The notes under the pieces: generated by a model
What the model saw: the letters and a program-made list of their open reading frames with translations, nothing else
Databases searched by the model: none
Told to the model about the DNA's origin: nothing
In this document: positions 45,901-57,008 of the stretch, one piece after another
Layout of the letters: every line of letters begins with the position of its first letter
How positions within the stretch are numbered: the stretch's first letter is position 1
Assembly (NCBI GenBank): GCA_024811115.1
Contig: JAKOGH010000072.1
Location: 124,001-188,000 of the forward strand
Length of the DNA: 64,000 nt
Reading direction: 5' to 3'
Origin: Terana coerulea
Taxonomy: Eukaryota; Basidiomycota; Agaricomycetes; Polyporales; Phanerochaetaceae
Position numbers and translations under genes: made by a program

Positions 45901-47093
45901 AGCGGACGACTTTTGCAGAGCAGGGACGCACAATTCGAGCCGCTTATTCCCGACATAATCGCGGTCGTCTACCATCTTCTCGTCATCCATGGCCATTAGA
46001 ACTCTCCTTGTCATGGTGGCTACGAAGATGGCTTTCCCCTGAAATCCATATTCACGACCGGGACATGCGCCAACACGATCGTGGCTAGAGCTTCGAGGGC
46101 TTCCTCCCATGCTGGACGCCGAGGCCCTATGACTTTCCGATTTACTTTCACTCTGCTTCCAATGTACTCCAGAGCTTGCTGTCGGGTGAACACTCCGAGT
46201 TTCGCGGCATCCTCCAAGTTCGGGCTGAAAGCAGACTTATACGCGTCGTTGTTGCCGGCGGTGAGAAGGAGAATTTCCTTGTCCGACTGGAACCCAAGGG
46301 CCTTGAGCGCGATGACAATTGGCACGTCCTCGTGGATAGAGTTGTGTCTGAGGTAGATCTTGCCCTTCTTCGTGGCAACATACGTCTTTGACTTGAGTCC
46401 GCCGTGAGTGGAAGATGTGCATGAAGCTTGGACGACACCTTTCACGGGGTCAACCTCCACAATAATCCTGTTCTTACTCAACTGCTCCTGAACGAGAATA
46501 ACCTTCTCCGTACCCTTCACCACAAAGTAGCCACCGGGATCGAGGGGACATTCGCTCATCCGGGCTAATTGTGCCTCATTACGCCCGCTGAGTACACACT
46601 TGTTGCTTCGGGAGCATGATGGGTAAGCGACCGATGTTCACGTTTGCTCTGCGCACGACGTTCTTTCCACGCGTGTACTGAATAGTAACGAGTATTGGGG
46701 CAGCGTATGTGGTATCGCGAAGTCGACATTCGTGAGGAGTTACACTCTTGTCCACCGCGTCGGGATCCGTGCGGTCGGGAAAGCCAACTTGGATATCGGT
46801 GTACTTGAGCCAAAAGCGGGGATCGACATCGGACGTCACCTTATTGTTGGCACGTAGTATATTCTTGATATCGACATCGACGAAGTAGTTGAAAGAATCA
46901 ATGTGCTGCTTTACCAGGCCCTTGACCTTGAGGAAGGCCGGAAGTAGCAGCCATTTGTCCTGTACAACATGAAATCGGGGCAAATTGACGATGGGACGAT
47001 GGGACGCACCTCTACGGCCTTGATTGGATCTGTAAGCCCAAGCCCTCGCCATTTGGGGACGCGCGACTCCCATCCTTCGTCCTCTGCGTCCAT
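42924..47093 (-). CDS. RPC2: RNA polymerase III second-largest subunit (RPC2/Ret1)
   Basis: The beta-like subunit of Pol III. The start [20 protein letters not shown] (47093) is followed by [20 protein letters not shown], which with [18 protein letters not shown] and [12 protein letters not shown] separates RPC2 from Pol II RPB2 and Pol I RPA2. Later: [139 protein letters not shown] with the active-site loop, [14 protein letters not shown] and the C-terminal zinc-binding [16 protein letters not shown]. About a dozen introns. Two one-base shifts (GGG 46610-46612 and CCCC 46036-46039) interrupt an otherwise complete essential gene; both are in homopolymers. Confidence 0.95.
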
Positions 47094-47173
47094 GGTGAGG
47101 AGGAAAAGAGTCGGTGCTTTTGGCATTATACCACGGGCAAGAACTCGACTGTACCCGGGCCGGTGCCGGATCA

Positions 47174-48330
47174 TTGTACATTAATCGCAATGACCTCACA
47201 GGGTGTCACACGTCACAGAGGGTCATACGGTAGACCCACGACAGGACCCCCGAATATGGGGCTGGATGCCTGTGGTCCGAACGGACAAAATTTTGGATTT
47301 TGACCCCCTATGTCTGATTTTTGGCGGACAAAATGGCCCAAATTTGGCCGAAGGCCTGTTGGTTGAACAAACATCCGGTGAACCACGTACAAATGCCTGT
47401 TGTGGCACAAATAGCTTAAGCGACTTGGAAGCTACGCTCAACACATTGTACATATTGTGGTGGTGTTGTGGTACGGCGTCCTATGGGAATAAGTCAAGTG
47501 GTTGGATATTTGACTCTCTTAGGTGGATGTTTTGGCATTAATTTATGATCCTCATTTTTTGGTGACTACTCATTCTCGTGATGGACAGAAAATGGGCACA
47601 TACCAATGTAAATTCTCTCTCATACTCATGCTTGCAGAACAAACTATGATATATAAAGACGTTGGAGCAAAAGAATGGTGAAAAATGTCATTTTGGAAGG
47701 CCTGTGGGCTCAAAACGGACAAATTTGAGAAAATCTGATTCTTGTTGCAAGTGGTGATTGGCAAGGGTAAACCCTCCATGCTCAGAGGGCAACCCTTACC
47801 TTTACCCTCCAATACCCTTACCCTCATGAAGGGTAAGGGTTGAGGGCTACCTTTTAAACCCTTGCCGAAATAGGCTGAAAATGGTGCTTTAAGTGCCTTT
47901 CCCCACTTACTTATAATGTCAGTCTTTTATTTGAGTGGCTTGCATTGGTATAGAAAGCACTTACAACACTTGCAGCCCTCTCTAGCAATATGCCTAGTGC
48001 TTGAATAAAGACCCCTGCCAGACAAGGGTTAACTTTCCTCAACCCTTACCCTTACCCTCTATACCCTTACCCTTAACCCTCGAAGGGTTTGCAAACCCCT
48101 GCCTATCACTAGTTGCAAGAATGGACAAACCGTGGCCTATGACTGCGGAACTTATTGTGAAACAGACATTTAGGGCACAGTTTGCATTGACATTTTGGCC
48201 TAAATTTGGTCCTCAGCCAACAGGCATCTAGACTCATATTCAGGAGTCCTCCCACGACATCCACGAGTCACGATCATATCAAGCACCCGTCACGCTTTCG
48301 TCACATTTGGCAGGCAAAGCGCAAAGTTGA
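47174..48330. mobile_element. Fold-back TIR element with CCCTTACCC hairpin core
   Basis: The left arm (AGGACCCCCGAATATGGGGC and GGATGCCTGTGG, 47243-47275) recurs inverted at the right (TCATATTCAGGAGTCCT and CAACAGGCATCTAG, 48215-48260). A second inner pair, ATTCTTGTTGCAAGTGGTGATTGGC (47740) against GCCTATCACTAGTTGCAAGAAT (48099), continues the inverted repeat. The centre is filled with ACCCTTACC/GGGTAAGGG words. The left edge resembles the TGTACATTAAT end of the TIR element at 24852. I see no transposase, so it is non-autonomous. The outer limits are approximate. Confidence 0.55.
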
Positions 48331-48390
48331 GCAGACTCCTACTCGTCGTGTATAGACAGAAAGGGAGAGAGAAAGGGAGGAGGAAAAGAG

Positions 48391-48585
48391 GTGCTTGATG
48401 GGTCAGATCTGATCGACCAATATTTCAAAGGTTCCTTACTGTCCATACACGACTGGCAGAAAACAAATGTAAACAACTTACATAAGCGTGATAGGGATGC
48501 TAAGAATGATGCTGTGCTTGAATTTCTGAAAACTCCCATCACTGCCATCAATACAACTCAGTACCACCTACATTCAAGTTCTGAT
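48391..48585 (+). other. Open frame cut by the gypsy LTR
   Basis: A 65-codon stretch beginning LDGSDLIDQYFKGSLLSIHD has amino-acid balance unlike the low-complexity DNA around it and stops being meaningful exactly where the LTR starts (48586). It may be a fragment of another mobile-element gene. I do not recognise it. Confidence 0.3.
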
Positions 48586-49165
48586 TGTCACAAATTTCCC
48601 TCAGCGCTAGTTCATAGTGCTTAGAGTGTAACATCAAGTCACGGACATGTCACCAAGTCATCACACAGCGTTACAAGATGCTAGATCAGTTTGCCATGTG
48701 CTTATTGCATGGTTATCAGGGACATACCTTATACAGACATAGGATCCAGGACTTAGGTCTGGAACTGTTCTGGACTATGAATTTAGTATGATGTCAGTAT
48801 GATGTCAATATGACATCATGAACTGATAGTGTATAGTAGCTCAATTAGGACATCTAGATAGTGTTGATATTAGCATGATAGCTAGGTCAGATCTGATAAG
48901 GGAGTTAGAGTGGTGGTATGCTCTGGAGCCTTAGTCAGATGTCACCTGACTGTATCAGTCAGCATATGGTATTAGAGGTCTTAGATAGTGTCTGGGGTCC
49001 CTCTACACATATATATAAGGAGGCTGGTCTGTGGGCTAAACCTCCAGACTCAACAACATCATTGATTCATATCCACTCTACTAGCTCTACTCAAGTCCCT
49101 CTGCTTTCCTCACCTCTTTCTCTTTCAAGTCATCCCAGCAGGTGAGTATTGTAGGTTTGTGATGG
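48586..49165 (+). repeat. 5' LTR of the chromovirus
   Basis: Starts TGTCACAAATTTCCC; TATA-like TATATATAAGGAGG near 49009; ends near GGTTTGTGATGG. It differs from the 3' LTR at several dozen sites, mostly C/T and G/A. Confidence 0.85.
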
Positions 49166-49756
49166 TTTGTTGAATCTACTCTGCTGCTCGTTGTTGCTGT
49201 TAAGGGCAACAAGCAGAACCTTTGTTGCAGTGTTGTGCAGCATACATATCATTATTCACAGTGTGTCGAAATGAACACTGTTGCTATTTGGGTTCTGGGG
49301 GATCTTGCCACTGTTCTGCAAAGGACTGAGGCTATGAGCTAGTTGCTGTCAGAGACTATGCTCTGTATCATTGAAAAGCACCATGGCTTAGGCTGTGGGC
49401 CGCTATTATGGCAGCATGCTAATCTTCATGCCAATCCTCAGGTGTAAAGAGGTGCTCGCTGTGCTGTATAGCATGAAGCAACATTTTAGTGTGACTTACC
49501 TTCAGGTAGTTGCCACTATAAGCCTTCAGATATTGATAGCAAACCAGTTTGGGTGAGCATAAAGTTAATGTAATATTGGCTTGAAAACCTTTTGCTGCAT
49601 GGCTGAAATTGTGTCAGAGACCCCCATATCGCTTTTAATTGAGTTAGTACCTCCAGACCTGGTGAGAGAAACCAGGCTGTCGTCAACACTACCGATTGTA
49701 TGCATCAAGACCGCACGACCTCACAGGTCATTCCGTTCATTCACCATTTTCTATCA

Positions 49757-50030
49757 TGTCTGCTGAAATAGAGACCAGTACTGATGCCATTGTTAAGCAG
49801 CCATGCCAAAAGTACCTCCTGTTTTCACTACTTACGCGAAGAATGAGCCTGTGGGCCTTTAAGCAGCACATCTCTCCTTCAAAGGAGATCCAAGCCAAAT
49901 ATGCCAACGTTTGCAAGCCTCAAAAGGTCTACAACCCCAACATTCCTAAGCCACACTCTTATCCTCTCACTCCCGCGGAGAGTAAGCAGCTTACAGAGAG
50001 GCTCAGGCTGATGCGTTACTCAAGTGCATT
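49757..50030 (+). other. Open frame between 5' LTR and gag
   Basis: SAEIETSTDAIVKQPCQK... runs about 90 codons with a protein-like composition before the gag start near 50634, with no known gag motif. It could be an extra 5' ORF or a detached gag N terminus. Unrecognised. Confidence 0.35.
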
Positions 50031-50633
50031 GAGTCTTATGCCCTGTTCAAGCAGTGTTAAAAGAGCTGCTCAACTACCTCTCCAACCCTTCGCCGCCACT
50101 CATCGAATGACTCGCACCCCACGGAGAATTAGCCCCTAAGCTGCCCTCAGCTAAGCTTCATTTTTGTCAAACGAAGCTACTCAAGCATTTTAACGAACTC
50201 CAGCCGATGCTCAAGGCAACAAAAGTTTGCCTCAACCCAGTCTTTGAGAAACTTCGCAAAGAGGACTCACTGTAGAACACCAGTCACGCTCGAAGGGTGC
50301 AGGTACCTGAGGAGGTTTGGAACAAGCTCTGAGGCTGGTACGACGAGTTCCAGAATGTCTTTGAGAATTTGGACTTGGTGGGGCAGAAGTTGAGTAATAA
50401 ATGGAGAGAGTCGATAAGTGCATTGAAGCGTATTGGAAAGGTTTCGTTTATGAACCTAAATGGTAGATTTGCAGAGATTTGTAGTCAACTAGCAGCACTT
50501 GATGTAATAATCTCCAAGACTGCTAATTAAACTCTGCATTTACTACTTGGAATAACTGGCTGACATGCAACAACTGACTCAATCTTTTGTGTTCGAAGTT
50601 TTATTAAAATTGGCACTAATAAGAAGAGCAGAA

Positions 50634-51960
50634 ATGTCTTCTTTCACCAACTTTGTCTCTGACCGCACTACGGAGGTCATTGCCGACCCCGTAGCAGCCC
50701 CTTCTGCACGACGTCAACACCAACTCTGCTCGCTTCAGTGATGCACAGTTGGCAGTGATTCTCCACATAGCACAAAATGCTTTTTCTCAGTCTGTTCAAA
50801 TCAGCACGGACTTTGCGCAAGGATATGTCACCAACATGTCAGGTCACTTTAACCATGTGCATGACACAATATATGAAGCAACTGATGACCAGCAGCACCA
50901 GATTGAAGAGCTGGAGAATACAGCTCTCGAGCAAGCCCTGAAAGATTTGGTCTCTAGAAAAGCTTGTGAAAGCATACAAGTCTATCATTGAGGCCTATAA
51001 GGCCTAAGTTGACAAAATTCCTACAAATAGAGGCAGTGGCGCGCATCCTAAAGATACTGAGATCCTCCCACCTTCAATGGCACGAAGAATAGCCTTCGAA
51101 GAGTGGTTGAACTACATCACCTTGTACTACAAGCATACACAGATTGCAACAAACAAGCAACGCATTGTCTTGTTCCTCAGTCATCTGCGCGGCACTGCCG
51201 CAACTTATATGAAGTCCTACGCAGATAAGTTGTAAACAACCAGCCTATCAGCACATGGCTCAAATTCATCAAGGAGATGCAGGGTATATACAAGCAGCAC
51301 GATGAGAAACAAGGTGCCAAGGAGGAACTCAATAACCTCTGGAACAACAAAGATCTGGCTAGGAAAACTTCGTCCAATACGCTGAAGAAGTACAAGACTC
51401 TGGCCCCGGATCGTGAAATGTCAGGACAAGCTGCACATCAACAAGATTAAAAGAGTGCTTCCCAGGATATGCGCCTGACAATGGTCGTCCTGTCTCTTAG
51501 TGGTGCTGAGCCCAAGAAATGGGAAGCCTACCTCCATACTTTGCTGCAGCTATACAAGGAGCTCCACCAGAATGGTCAAAAGGTTCTGATGTTTGGCAAC
51601 AACGGCACTAGCAAGAATACGGCAGAGGCAAATAAGCAGTCAAAGGGTAAAGACAAGGGCAAGGCGAAGGAAACCACCCAAGCAGAGACGTCCGGCAAAC
51701 ACAAGTTCTGCCAAATCTGCTCTGGTAAGGGTAAAAGCTTGTGCACCAAAACTCACAACACAAACGATTGCTACGACAACTCAAAAATGCCAACTCTGGC
51801 AAAGGTTCTTCGTCTTCGTCCCTGTTGTCCCTTTGACAGCAACAACAGCAATGAAACCAAAGCAGTGGTGCTTCTGGTTCTGGTGGAAACTTTGGTTCCA
51901 AATCAAAGGGCAAGCTGTCCTTCAGAAACTGTCTTATGGAGCTTTTGAGCTCTATGTCTG
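50634..51960 (+). pseudogene. gag: gag region of the chromovirus
   Basis: Capsid-like segment: FEEWLNYITLYYKHTQ, IVLFLSHLRGTAATYM (near 51170), typical of Ty3/gypsy Gag, then a Lys-rich stretch and a zinc-knuckle-like C-x2-C...H-x4-C (CQIC...HNTNDC, 51709-51770) with enlarged spacing. Several in-frame stops lie between these parts. Confidence 0.7.
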
Positions 51961-52299
51961 ATGACGACGACAATGCTTTCCCAGCAACGTCGAAGTCAAC
52001 TCAGCAAGCATCCATGAGCCGAGTGAATCTGAGCTTGCCAAAATGGAAGCAACTGAGCGCAGCAATGAACCCCAGTCAGTCCTAGGCAGACGTCCATGGG
52101 TTAATCGACGGACTCAGATAGATTTTTTCCAGGGAATGTAGAGGCTAATGCCTGCAATTTACATTCCAAGAATGTTATACCCCTTATCGGCTCCGAAGTG
52201 GATTCAGACGAAGTAGTACTGGAATCTTGTGTAATTAGCATAGCTCGCAACAAGAAACGTTGTTTTAAACTTCCAGTAACACTTTGAATGTATGGTTTT

Positions 52300-54560
52300 A
52301 AAGTGCAGGCCAAGGCTTTAGTGGACTCAGGTGCCACAACGAACTTCATTGACAAATCGTTCATTTGAAAGAAATCATCTGGTAACTAATTGTATGTGTA
52401 GAAGTGCAGCACATACAGCGGCGCACACTCCTACTGAGGCCTAGAGGAAGATAGGATGGTTACTCATCTGTAGGCTGGTTGGTTAACATGTAAGTGAGTT
52501 TGAGAGTTGTAAGAGTCTTATTAAGTATAGCGCAGAAAGCTGCCTTATATACAATACAGAGTGGCTGTACTACAAACAGACACAAATAGATACTAGGACA
52601 ATAGACAATAGAGATCGTCATGGTGGAACCTGGTAGAATAATAGAGAAAATGTGAGCAAAGCGCTTACCGGCATCTATCCTGACTCAACAAGGCAAGATA
52701 GTCTGTATGGGTTGACATAACTAATGCAAACAGAACTCCAAACCAAGCCGGACAGATTTGTGATTATGTCTGTGCTTATATTCAAATCGGCAGTTATAAG
52801 TCGACCTGCATATTATACGTCACACAGTTAGGCTGACAGAGGCATGATGATCGGTTACAACTTCGTACCAACATAACCCCGAGATTGACTGGGAAAAAGG
52901 GGAATTGGAGTTTACCAGATGTCCTCGAGAGCTGCATTACCAATCAAGCCCTTAAAATATAAATTAGTGAAGTTAAAACTGGTGAGCTTCAGCTTGAGTC
53001 GGATTTTCTGTGGGAATCCTCTCTGGACAAATTTGGAGACAAAAATACGGATAATCCATTCATCAACTAGGTGGTTATTGATGTCTCCAACGACTGCACA
53101 TAAGCAGAAGTTATTGTGGCTATATTCAATGAAAAGAACATGGACGAGATCCTTGGAGGACTCTGATGGTGAAGACACCATCAAATAGAAGTTACACGTA
53201 TCTGAATGGTTACACAAGTATGGCGATGTGTTCTCTAAGCGCAAGTTAGAGTGCATGCCGGTATGCAAGACGTACAATCATCCAATTGACTTTGTGGAAG
53301 GAGCCTTTCTTCCCAAAGCCAGCTAAACTATCTGCTGTTTCCCAAAGAGAGGAACTCTTTGGATGAATGAATTGACGAAGAACAATGGAAAGGTTACATT
53401 CGACCTTCCAAGTCACCAGTTGGAGCACCATTTTTCTTTGTCAAAAAGCACAATGGTAGATTATGTCCATGTATGGAACACCGCACACTCAATGAGATTA
53501 CTGTAAAGAACCGCTACCCAATCCCAAGAATTGCTGACCTAATTGACTTGCTGTCTTAGACATCTATCTTTACAAAGATTGACCTTCAGTGGGGCTATAA
53601 TAACGTCTGAATCTGTGAGGGGGATGAATGGAAAACGGCATTTATCATAAAAGTGGTCTATTTGAGGCAACCATCATGTATTTCGAATTTTCCAATGCAC
53701 CAGCTACATTTCAAGCCATGATGAACGACATCCTGGGTGACTTGATTTGACAAAGACAGGTCATGGTGTATTTGGAAGATATCTTGATTTTTGGCAACAA
53801 TTTGAAGGAACGTCACATGCTTGTCAAAGAAGTACTGAAAAGGCTTCATGACAACAATCTCTATATAAAAGCACAGAAGTGCTTCTTTGAGAAAGACCAG
53901 ATTGAATATCTTGGCATGATTATTTCAAAGGGCAGCGTTGCGATGGACTCTGCAAAGGTGTCAGGGAGTTCTTGGGCCAGTACCAACTAAAGTCAAACAC
54001 GTGCAGGCTTTCTTAGGCTTTGCAAACTTCTATTTCAAGTTCATACAGAACTTTGCCAAGCTAGCCAGGCTACTCATAGATCTAACAAAAAGGATCAACC
54101 TTGGGTTTAGGAAGCTGACCAACAAGTGGCATTCGAGGGCGCTGAAAAAGGCCTTCACTTCAGCACCCATACTACGTGATTCCAGATGATGTGAACCCAT
54201 TCAGACTATCAACCAATGCAAGTGACTTTGCAATCGGTGCAGTGCTGTCGCGAACGGGATCCTGCTGACGAAATGTGGCACCCTGTTGCTTTCTACTCTA
54301 AGTTTCAACGTACATAAACGTAACTATGAGATTTATGACAAAGAGTTGCTTGCTATTTTACGAGCTCTAGAAGAGTACAGACACTATTTGAAGGGACACC
54401 CAGAAAGTTTGAGATCTGGTCAGATCATCAAAATCTGACTTACTTCGAACAGCCCAAAAGTTGACACAGAGACAAGTGCGATGGGCTTTGTATCTAACGT
54501 GATTCAACTATTCTCTACATCACAAGCCTGGAAAGACAATGCAAGCTGAAGACCCTCTGT
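52300..54560 (+). pseudogene. pol: Protease, reverse transcriptase and RNase H segment
   Basis: The protease active-site region reads ALVDSGATTNF. The RT shows [17 protein letters not shown] (near 53480), FTKIDLQWGYNN and, at 53769-53780, YLED in place of the catalytic YLDD-type motif (second Asp kept, first changed to Glu). RNase H shows [12 protein letters not shown] (near 54330). Stops in several places show that it is dead. Confidence 0.8.
52397..52690 (-). repeat. Second-family solo LTR nested in pol
   Basis: 294 bp starting TGTAGAAGTGCAGC and ending CTGACTCAACA, close to the copy at 1533-1823. It interrupts the chromovirus just after the protease-like ALVDSGATTNF segment (near 52320), so it jumped in after the gypsy element was already here. 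Flanking 5-mers do not match, so the target duplication is lost. Confidence 0.85.
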
Positions 54561-55309
54561 CTAGGCAGCTAGATCATGAGGAGGGGTAAAGCTCGACAAC
54601 CGAGACCAAATTTTGCTCAAACCGGAATATTTCGCCATCCAGGCTGTCGAGGCTTCCCATGAGGCACCTGTTAACAACGACCAAATCCTAAGTGAGGTCA
54701 AAGAAGCATTGCTATCAGATCATGTTACGAAGGGCTACAAGTCATTATTAAAGTCAGGACCTAGAGAGTTTGGTAAAAGTCTCAAGGAATGGAACTATGA
54801 GAACAGATCACTACTGTTCCATGGCAATGTCGCAGATGGACATACATATGTTGTATCATTTTCATTTCTTGCATTTGTTAAGCATAGATATATGGCCTAG
54901 TAGCAGCCCCAGAGCCTCTGGGCTTCATTCCGATGATCCTAGCGCTTAGCGCCCAAATGCGGCTCAATTCTTCCCATGTTCTTGAACACTTAGCGCTCTA
55001 AACTCTTTAGCCTTGTCCCTCATCTTGACTTCTTGGTCATTTGGGGACAAGGTATATATTCAATACACTGTACATAATAGAAATGCTAACTTAGTCATTG
55101 TGAATGCATTGGCACCTGCCTGCCTATTCTGTGAGATCTACTTGGAGTTGGCCTTTGTCACCCTTCTCGTACGTATTTTATTATCTATTCCCCATCTACT
55201 CCGATCCGCTCATTCTGGTTACGCATCGAGCTTATCTCCGCAACAGCAAGATATACATCCTATAGTTAACAGACAATTATCTATGACAACCAATTATACA
55301 AATCCATTA

Positions 55310-56080
55310 TGATTTATCATCAGCTGGACATTCTGGCAGGTGGAAAACATATGAACTAGTTTTTAAAAACTATTGGTGGCCGAGCATTTCGATATTTGTG
55401 AAAAATTATGTGATAGGCTGCGACATATGTCAGCAGATGAAAAATCATCCACAGCAGCCCTATAGACCTTTGATGCCAAACTCTGTGCCTTATGGGCCAT
55501 AGCAAATCATATCAATCAACCTTATTACTCAGTTACCAAAGTCGGAAGGATACAGTGCTATCTGTATTGTCATATGTTGACTTATCAAATGAGTGCATTT
55601 CAATGCAATTACCAATAAGTTTTTGGTAAGAGACTTGTCGCAGCTACTATACGACAGAGTCTACCCCTTACATGGGCTGCCACTTTAGATCATATCAGAT
55701 CGAGGAACTCAGTATGCAGTGGAACTATTCTAGCAATGATGCAAATTACTTAATATTGAGTCGGCTATGTCTATGGCATATCATCCACAAACGGACAGTT
55801 ACACTGAGTGTGTAAACTAGATCCTGGAACAGTATCTTCGATGCTATGTACATTACAACCTTGATAATTGGTCTACATTATTGAGTATAGCAAAATTTGC
55901 ATACAACAGCTAGGCACATGAAGGAACCAAGGAGACTCCATTCTTTTGGAATATGGTTGACATCTTTGAGCGGGTCCCACATTAGTCAAATAGATCAAGA
56001 GCATAGATCTTAACAACATTATAAAACAGCAATACAAAGCTCAAGAGCAGGCAAAAGCTGCTCTAACCTTAGCTACTGAG
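55310..56080 (+). pseudogene. Integrase segment
   Basis: The zinc-binding H-H-C-C part ends CDICQQMKNHP (near 55420), after YWWPSIS. A core with recognisable AYHPQTDS-type words (near 55775) follows, with many breaks. The family assignment is secure, the product is not functional. Confidence 0.7.
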
Positions 56081-56116
56081 CGTATAAAGTGGTACTACAA
56101 CCAGGGTGTCCAAAAC

Positions 56117-56540
56117 ATGCCGTTTAAAGTTGGAGACAAAGTACTCGTCAACTTATGTGATTACCAAACCACGGAGCATGCATTAAACCCACGGTATGAG
56201 GGACCATTTGAGATAATCACACAGCTGTCCACTGTTACCTTCAAGGTTAAAATGCCACCACACTATCATGCTATGCACCTAGTATTCCATATCAGCAAGA
56301 TAGCCACTTACAATGAACCTTCCATACCAGGGCCGAAGCCTGTAATACCTAAGCTAGTCATGGTTAAAGGAATACAAAGAATAGGAAGTTGAGAAGATGT
56401 TACAACACTGCTAACACGGTAAGAAAACTCAATATTTAGTTCAATGGAAGGGTTATGAACATGATGAAGTCACTTGGAAAAATAAGAACAATGTCAAGAA
56501 TGCTAAACAAGCTGTTCAAGACTACCTCAGACAAAACTAA
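56117..56540 (+). pseudogene. Integrase C-terminal GPY-like module and chromodomain
   Basis: FKVGDKVLVNL...LNPRYEGPFEI...FHISK matches the GPF/Y integrase tail of gypsy elements. After a frame change, YLVQWKGYEHDEVTWKNK (56425-56490) is a chromodomain core with the aromatic residues that read histone methylation in chromoviruses. Confidence 0.78.
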
Positions 56541-56582
56541 CAGGCTGCACGAGCAGTTGAGCTCAAAGAGGACATCGCTCTG

Positions 56583-56990
56583 ATGCTATTGCAGCAGGAC
56601 TCTACACTCCAAATTGAACTTATTGGCAGTCAAACCCCTACTCGCACCTTCAAAGGAGCAGCCAGACTTACACTGCATGCCTATCACAATTACACAATTA
56701 AATCCAACTTGCGAATAGTGCCTATTGGCATTAAAATCCAGCTACTGAGTAGAGCATATAGCTGTATTATGTGGGCGCGAACTGACTTTCTAATGAAAGA
56801 GTTGAGGCAGTCACCAAAGTGATTAACTGTGATTATGAAGATGAGATACAAGTAATCCTTGTAAATAACAGCGACTTCGACTTTGTGGTTAAAATTGGCG
56901 ATCAGGTAGCTCAGCTCATTATCTAACAGATTGCAGATGTTGATATTGAAGTAGTCGGTTTACGGTAAATTGGCAAATTTTCAACAGAGC
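56583..56990 (+). pseudogene. dUTPase-like domain at the pol C terminus
   Basis: After the chromodomain the frame gives AARLTLHAYHNYTI, IVPIGIKIQL, ARTDF and, in the next frame, VINCDYEDEIQVILVNNSD and KIGDQVAQLII. This is the trimeric dUTPase order: motif 1 region, the I-P-x-G-I strand, the R-S/T-G-like loop, V-I-D-x-D-Y and the N-x-S-D...G-D-x-I-A-Q-L-I end. The catalytic Asp of motif 3 is Asn here, and one frame change falls near 56800. The C-terminal Gly-rich loop is not seen before the polypurine tract. Confidence 0.72.
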
Positions 56991-57008
56991 TCGAACCTGA
57001 GGAGGTAA

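Noticed and set aside
42924..47093. Calling this gene RPB2 (Pol II)
   Set aside because: The [19 protein letters not shown] and [14 protein letters not shown] contexts and the N terminus follow RPC2, not RPB2.
47760..48100. CCCTTACCC tracts as an internal telomere array
   Set aside because: The unit is not CCCTAA/TTAGGG and the tracts are arranged as inverted arms.
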